Source: Mesorhizobium kowhaii | Lineage (GTDB): Bacteria > Pseudomonadota > Alphaproteobacteria > Rhizobiales > Rhizobiaceae | Assembly (NCBI RefSeq): GCF_003253745.1 | Contig: NZ_MZXV01000013.1 | Location: forward strand, 1,116,001 to 1,180,000 | DNA: 64,000 bases | Direction: 5' to 3' | Shown here: positions 61,304 to 64,000 of the stretch, piece by piece | Position numbering within the stretch: the first letter of the stretch is position 1 | Layout of the letters: the number at the start of each line of letters is the position of its first letter | Position numbers and translations under genes: made by a program | The notes under the pieces: model-generated | What the model was told of the DNA's origin: nothing | What the model saw: only the letters and a program-made list of their open reading frames with translations | Database searches by the model: none

Positions 61304-61926
61304 AGCCGATGCTGGATCTCTTCCCCGAGGCTGAAAAGCCGATCGAAATCGTACCGGCGCGAAAGCTGGTCGCCAAAGTGGCAGCGCTTTACGTGGCGCC
61401 ATCGGATCATTTCGAGACGCGCCCGGCCGATGCGTTGCGGCTGGGGTTCGATGGCATATCAGGCGATTTCCACGCCGGCGCGACGCGGCGCTCGGGCGGG
61501 CGCGAGCCCTGGTATCCGCGCGGTACCGAAATGCGCAACGAGCGGCAAGTGTCTGTTGTGGCGGCGGATGAACTGGCCATCGTCGCCGAACGCATGGGCC
61601 TGGCCGAGATCAAGCCGGAGTGGATCGGCGCCAACCTTTTGATCGAGGGTGTGCCGCATTTGTCCATGCTGCCGGCCGGCACGTTGCTGTTCTTCAAGGA
61701 CGGCGTGACCATCAAGGTCGACGCACAGAACGGACCTTGCCGCCTCGCCGGCCGATCGATCGCCGAACATGCAGGGATGGCCGACGTTGAAGCTGGCGCG
61801 CTGCTGTTCCCGAAATCGGCGAAGCGGCTGCGCGGCCTTGTCGCCTGGGTCGAGAAGCCGGGAACGATCAAGGCCGGCGAGGAGATCTCGGTGCGGGTGC
61901 CTGAGCAGTGGATCTATCAAAGCTAG
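61300..61926 (+). CDS. MOSC domain protein
   Basis: A 208-residue protein with the MOSC domain of molybdenum-cofactor-using proteins. The conserved cysteine is in NGPCRLAGRSI near residue 147. MOSC proteins transfer or carry a sulfur/molybdenum cofactor. The start overlaps the TetR stop. Substrate and partner unknown. Confidence 0.88.
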   Translation: MKPMLDLFPEAEKPIEIVPARKLVAKVAALYVAPSDHFETRPADALRLGFDGISGDFHAGATRRSGGREPWYPRGTEMRNERQVSVVAADELAIVAERMGLAEIKPEWIGANLLIEGVPHLSMLPAGTLLFFKDGVTIKVDAQNGPCRLAGRSIAEHAGMADVEAGALLFPKSAKRLRGLVAWVEKPGTIKAGEEISVRVPEQWIYQS

Positions 61927-61964
61927 ACTCTCGCCCGCATCGGAATAGGTATTTCCGCATGGGG

Positions 61965-61989
61965 GCTACGCCGCCGGGGGCGGCGTAGC
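61965..61989. terminator. Strong stem-loop between convergent MOSC and SDR genes
   Basis: A perfect 11-bp stem GCTACGCCGCC/GGCGGCGTAGC with a GGG loop, followed by five A. The convergent stops are at 61926 and 62004. A likely bidirectional terminator. Confidence 0.6.
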
Positions 61990-62003
61990 AAAAAGCGCTT
62001 GCC

Positions 62004-62843
62004 TTAGGCCCTGCGGTTCTTTTTCGCGCCCTGCGCCATGATGGAAACGTCGTCCCACTTTTCCCAGGTGGCGATGCGGTTGGCGTATTCCTGCTTGATC
62101 ATCGGCAGGCCTCCATCGCCGAAGAACACGCGCAGCGGCGGCTCGGCGGCGTCGACAATGGCCAACATCGCCGCTCCGGTGGCCTCGGGATCGCCGGCGA
62201 CGGAATTGGCGCGGCGCTCGGCCATCTTGGCGCGGGCGGGCGCGTAGGCTTCGATCGGCTTGGAAACCTTGGCCGACGGGCCGGCCCAATCGGTGGAGAA
62301 ACCGCCCGGCTCGACCAGCGTCACATGGATGCCGAATTCCGCGACCTCGATGCCGAGCGACTGGCTGAAGGCTTCCAGCGCCCATTTCGAGGCGTGGTAA
62401 AGGCCGAGCGAAGCAAAGGCATTGACGCCGCCGATCGACGAAATCTGGATGATGTGGCCGGAACGCTGTGCCCGCATGATCGGCAGCGCGGCCTGGGTGA
62501 CCCAGAGAGCGCCGAGGACATTGGTTTCGATCTGGTCGCGAGCTTCCTGTTCGCTGACTTCCTCGATGGCGCCGAAATGGCCATAGCCGGCATTGTTGAT
62601 GACGACGTCGAGCCGGCCAAAGCGCTTGTGCGCCTCGGCGATCGCGGCATTGACGGCTTTCTTGTCGGTGACGTCGAGCTTTATCGCGGCAATATTATCG
62701 CCGTACTTCTCGACGAGATCGGCGAGCGTGCTGGCATCGCGGGCGGTTGCCGCGACGCGGTCGCCACGGGCGAGTGCTGCCTCGGCCCAGACGCGGCCAA
62801 AGCCCTTCGACGATCCGGTGATGAACCAAACCTTGTTTGTCAT
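62004..62843 (-). CDS. SDR family oxidoreductase
   Basis: A 279-residue classical SDR. The cofactor motif is WFITGSSKGFGRVWA, with NNAGYGHFG, ISSIGG and the catalytic Y-x-x-x-K in LYHASKWALEAF. The extended C-terminus contains VEPGGFSTDWAGPSAK and later the region MIKQEYANRIATWEKW. Length and motifs fit the YdfG/oxidoreductase group. The start at 62843 is at the family N-terminus; upstream in-frame bases look like leader. Substrate unknown. Confidence 0.92.
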   Translation of the reverse strand: MTNKVWFITGSSKGFGRVWAEAALARGDRVAATARDASTLADLVEKYGDNIAAIKLDVTDKKAVNAAIAEAHKRFGRLDVVINNAGYGHFGAIEEVSEQEARDQIETNVLGALWVTQAALPIMRAQRSGHIIQISSIGGVNAFASLGLYHASKWALEAFSQSLGIEVAEFGIHVTLVEPGGFSTDWAGPSAKVSKPIEAYAPARAKMAERRANSVAGDPEATGAAMLAIVDAAEPPLRVFFGDGGLPMIKQEYANRIATWEKWDDVSIMAQGAKKNRRA

Positions 62844-62976
62844 GATGTGGAGTCCTTGCCCCTGCGGGCGTGATTTCGAGTGAAAGCGGAGGCTTCTCCG
62901 CTTTCGGGCATATACGGTGCATCCCGTGCTTTTCCAGAGGCGGGGGAAATCTTTTTTGAACAAGCCGCCTTGATGA

Positions 62977-63939
62977 TCAGGGATATTGCACCGGGCTCGA
63001 CCATGCCGGGTCGTCGTGCTTTTGCCAATAAAGCGCCATCAGGCGGCTGGTGATCGGCCCGACCTTGCCGTTCGCGATCCGGGCGCCGTCGATCTCCTTC
63101 ACCGGCATGATGCCGCCGGCGGTCGAGGTGATGAAGACCTCGTCAGCCTCGCGCAAAGCGGCGACACCGACATCGTTGGTGGCGGCGGCAAGACCTTCTC
63201 CGGCGCAGAGGTCGAAGACGGTGCGCCGGGTGATGCCGGGCAACACGCCATTGGCCGGCGTCGACAGTTTGCCGTCCGTGACGCAGAAGACGTTGAAGCC
63301 CGGACCCTCGGCGACATTGCCGTTGAAATCGAGAATCAGCGCGGTCTCGGCGCCGCGGTCATAGGCATCGTAGAGACCGCGCACCAGATCGAGCCAGTGG
63401 TAGTTCTTGATCGCCGGGTCGATCGAGGCCGGCGGAATGCGCACCTTGTCGCTGATGGCGACACGCAGGCCGCGCTGCAACTGCTCGGCATTGGCGACCG
63501 AGCCGAACGGCACCGCGAACGCCATGAAGCGGTTGACCGCCTGGCGCGGGTCGCGGCTGAAGGTCGGCGAGACGCCGCGCGTGCACAGCATTTCGACATA
63601 GGCGGCGCGATGGCCGGACAACGCGACGCAATTGTGCAGGATTTCGGTCACGCCTTCACGGTGGAACGGGATCGTCATGCGCAGCTTCTCCAGCCCGCCG
63701 AAAAAGCGGTCGAGATGCAGGTCGAGGCGGAAGAAGCGGCCGTTCCAGACATGCACGGTGTCGTAAGTTGCGTCTGAATGCAGAAAACCCCAATCCAGCA
63801 CCGAGATCTTCGCTTGCGACATCGGCAGGTACTGGCCGTCGAGGAAGGCGATGCCGTCGGGATAGGAATGCGGGTCGATGTAACGGTCGCTGACCGTCGG
63901 CAGTGGCTTGGCATCCTTGGTTGCCATCGTCTGGCTCAT
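62977..63939 (-). CDS. Class IV PLP aminotransferase (D-amino acid/branched-chain type)
   Basis: A 320-residue fold-type IV aminotransferase. Typical regions are LDWGFLHSDATYDTV near residue 45, the PLP lysine in DPAIKNYHWLDLVRGL near residue 175, GNVAEGPGFNVF and VFITSTAGGIMPV. It could be a D-amino acid, branched-chain or (R)-amine transaminase; the sequence does not separate these. The ATG at 63939 has GAGAGGA upstream. Bases 63940-64000 hold no recognisable feature. Confidence 0.9.
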   Translation of the reverse strand: MSQTMATKDAKPLPTVSDRYIDPHSYPDGIAFLDGQYLPMSQAKISVLDWGFLHSDATYDTVHVWNGRFFRLDLHLDRFFGGLEKLRMTIPFHREGVTEILHNCVALSGHRAAYVEMLCTRGVSPTFSRDPRQAVNRFMAFAVPFGSVANAEQLQRGLRVAISDKVRIPPASIDPAIKNYHWLDLVRGLYDAYDRGAETALILDFNGNVAEGPGFNVFCVTDGKLSTPANGVLPGITRRTVFDLCAGEGLAAATNDVGVAALREADEVFITSTAGGIMPVKEIDGARIANGKVGPITSRLMALYWQKHDDPAWSSPVQYP

Positions 63940-64000
63940 CGGGGCGTCCTCTCGCACAAGGCGGGATCGGCAGGCTATCGGCGCCACGCGGAAGGCATAG

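Noticed and set aside
1..64000. CRISPR arrays, transposases, phage or defence-island genes
   Set aside because: No regularly spaced repeats, terminal inverted repeats with a transposase, integrase or known defence motif was seen anywhere in the window.

Overview
The window looks like chromosomal DNA of a Mesorhizobium-like member of the Rhizobiales (Alphaproteobacteria). The basis is high GC with strong third-position GC, a TamA-TamB pair, several ABC uptake operons, a trehalose locus behind an EcfG-type promoter motif, and Rhizobiales-style palindromic intergenic repeats near 52.5 kb and 44.16 kb. The genus is inferred, since no rRNA or marker gene is present. I see no tRNA, rRNA, CRISPR array, transposase, integrase or phage gene, and no gene-free stretch over 300 bases.

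Layout. 0-6.1 kb: the end of tamA and a very long tamB whose middle is a tandem duplication of about 625 codons. 6.4-12.7 kb: a peptide/opine-type ABC transporter (Tat-exported binding protein, two permeases, fused double ATPase) with two strong hairpins after the binding-protein gene. 12.8-20.2 kb: a lipoprotein of the SLT type, an MttB-family methyltransferase paired with an FAD/GcvT demethylase, DoxX, a secreted protein, a VOC protein, and a ChaC-like gene with an apparent frameshift. 20.2-23.8 kb: preT, a methyltransferase and preA, the first step of reductive pyrimidine breakdown. 23.9-24.9 kb: an Rrf2 regulator and an AhpD-like protein. 25.0-31.0 kb: a GT4 glycosyltransferase, a glycogen-debranching-type glucosidase, a membrane-anchored GT20 (OtsA-like) enzyme and OtsB. 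31.1-33.9 kb: two coupled SDR genes divergent from an MmyB-type regulator. 34.0-44.2 kb: rutR, omega-amino-acid aminotransferase, ureidopropionase-type amidohydrolase, dihydropyrimidinase, two small four-cysteine secreted proteins, a cupin, and an NMT1/THI5-type ABC transporter. 44.2-50.6 kb: an Lrp regulator divergent from a Cys/Met PLP enzyme, a CHRD protein, a ThDP enzyme coupled to a CoA-transferase, and an alpha/beta hydrolase. 50.8-64 kb: RNase T2, a membrane protein, a frameshifted diguanylate cyclase, EttA, Tam, a KAS III enzyme, GFA, an isoprenylcysteine-methyltransferase-like protein, VOC, tautomerase, TetR, MOSC, SDR and a class IV aminotransferase.

The clearest functional unit is pyrimidine catabolism: uracil/thymine to dihydropyrimidine (PreT-PreA), ring opening (HydA), ureido hydrolysis (HyuC-like), then beta-alanine transamination, with a candidate importer. 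Its genes lie in two blocks about 11 kb apart. Each block has a close match to the known RutR operator upstream (20201-20216 and 34716-34731), so one RutR regulon is likely. The second unit is the stress-glycan group (GT4, debranching enzyme, OtsA-like, OtsB), where the EcfG-like promoter at 28349-28373 suggests general-stress control.

Two genes, the ChaC-like gene and the diguanylate cyclase, show loss of frame: the conserved C-terminal part continues in another frame. These should be checked against reads before biological meaning is assigned. No wholly unknown multi-gene system is obvious. The best novelty candidates are the methyltransferase inside the preT-preA operon, the divergent membrane-anchored GT20 cluster, the TamB duplication and the paired four-cysteine secreted proteins.
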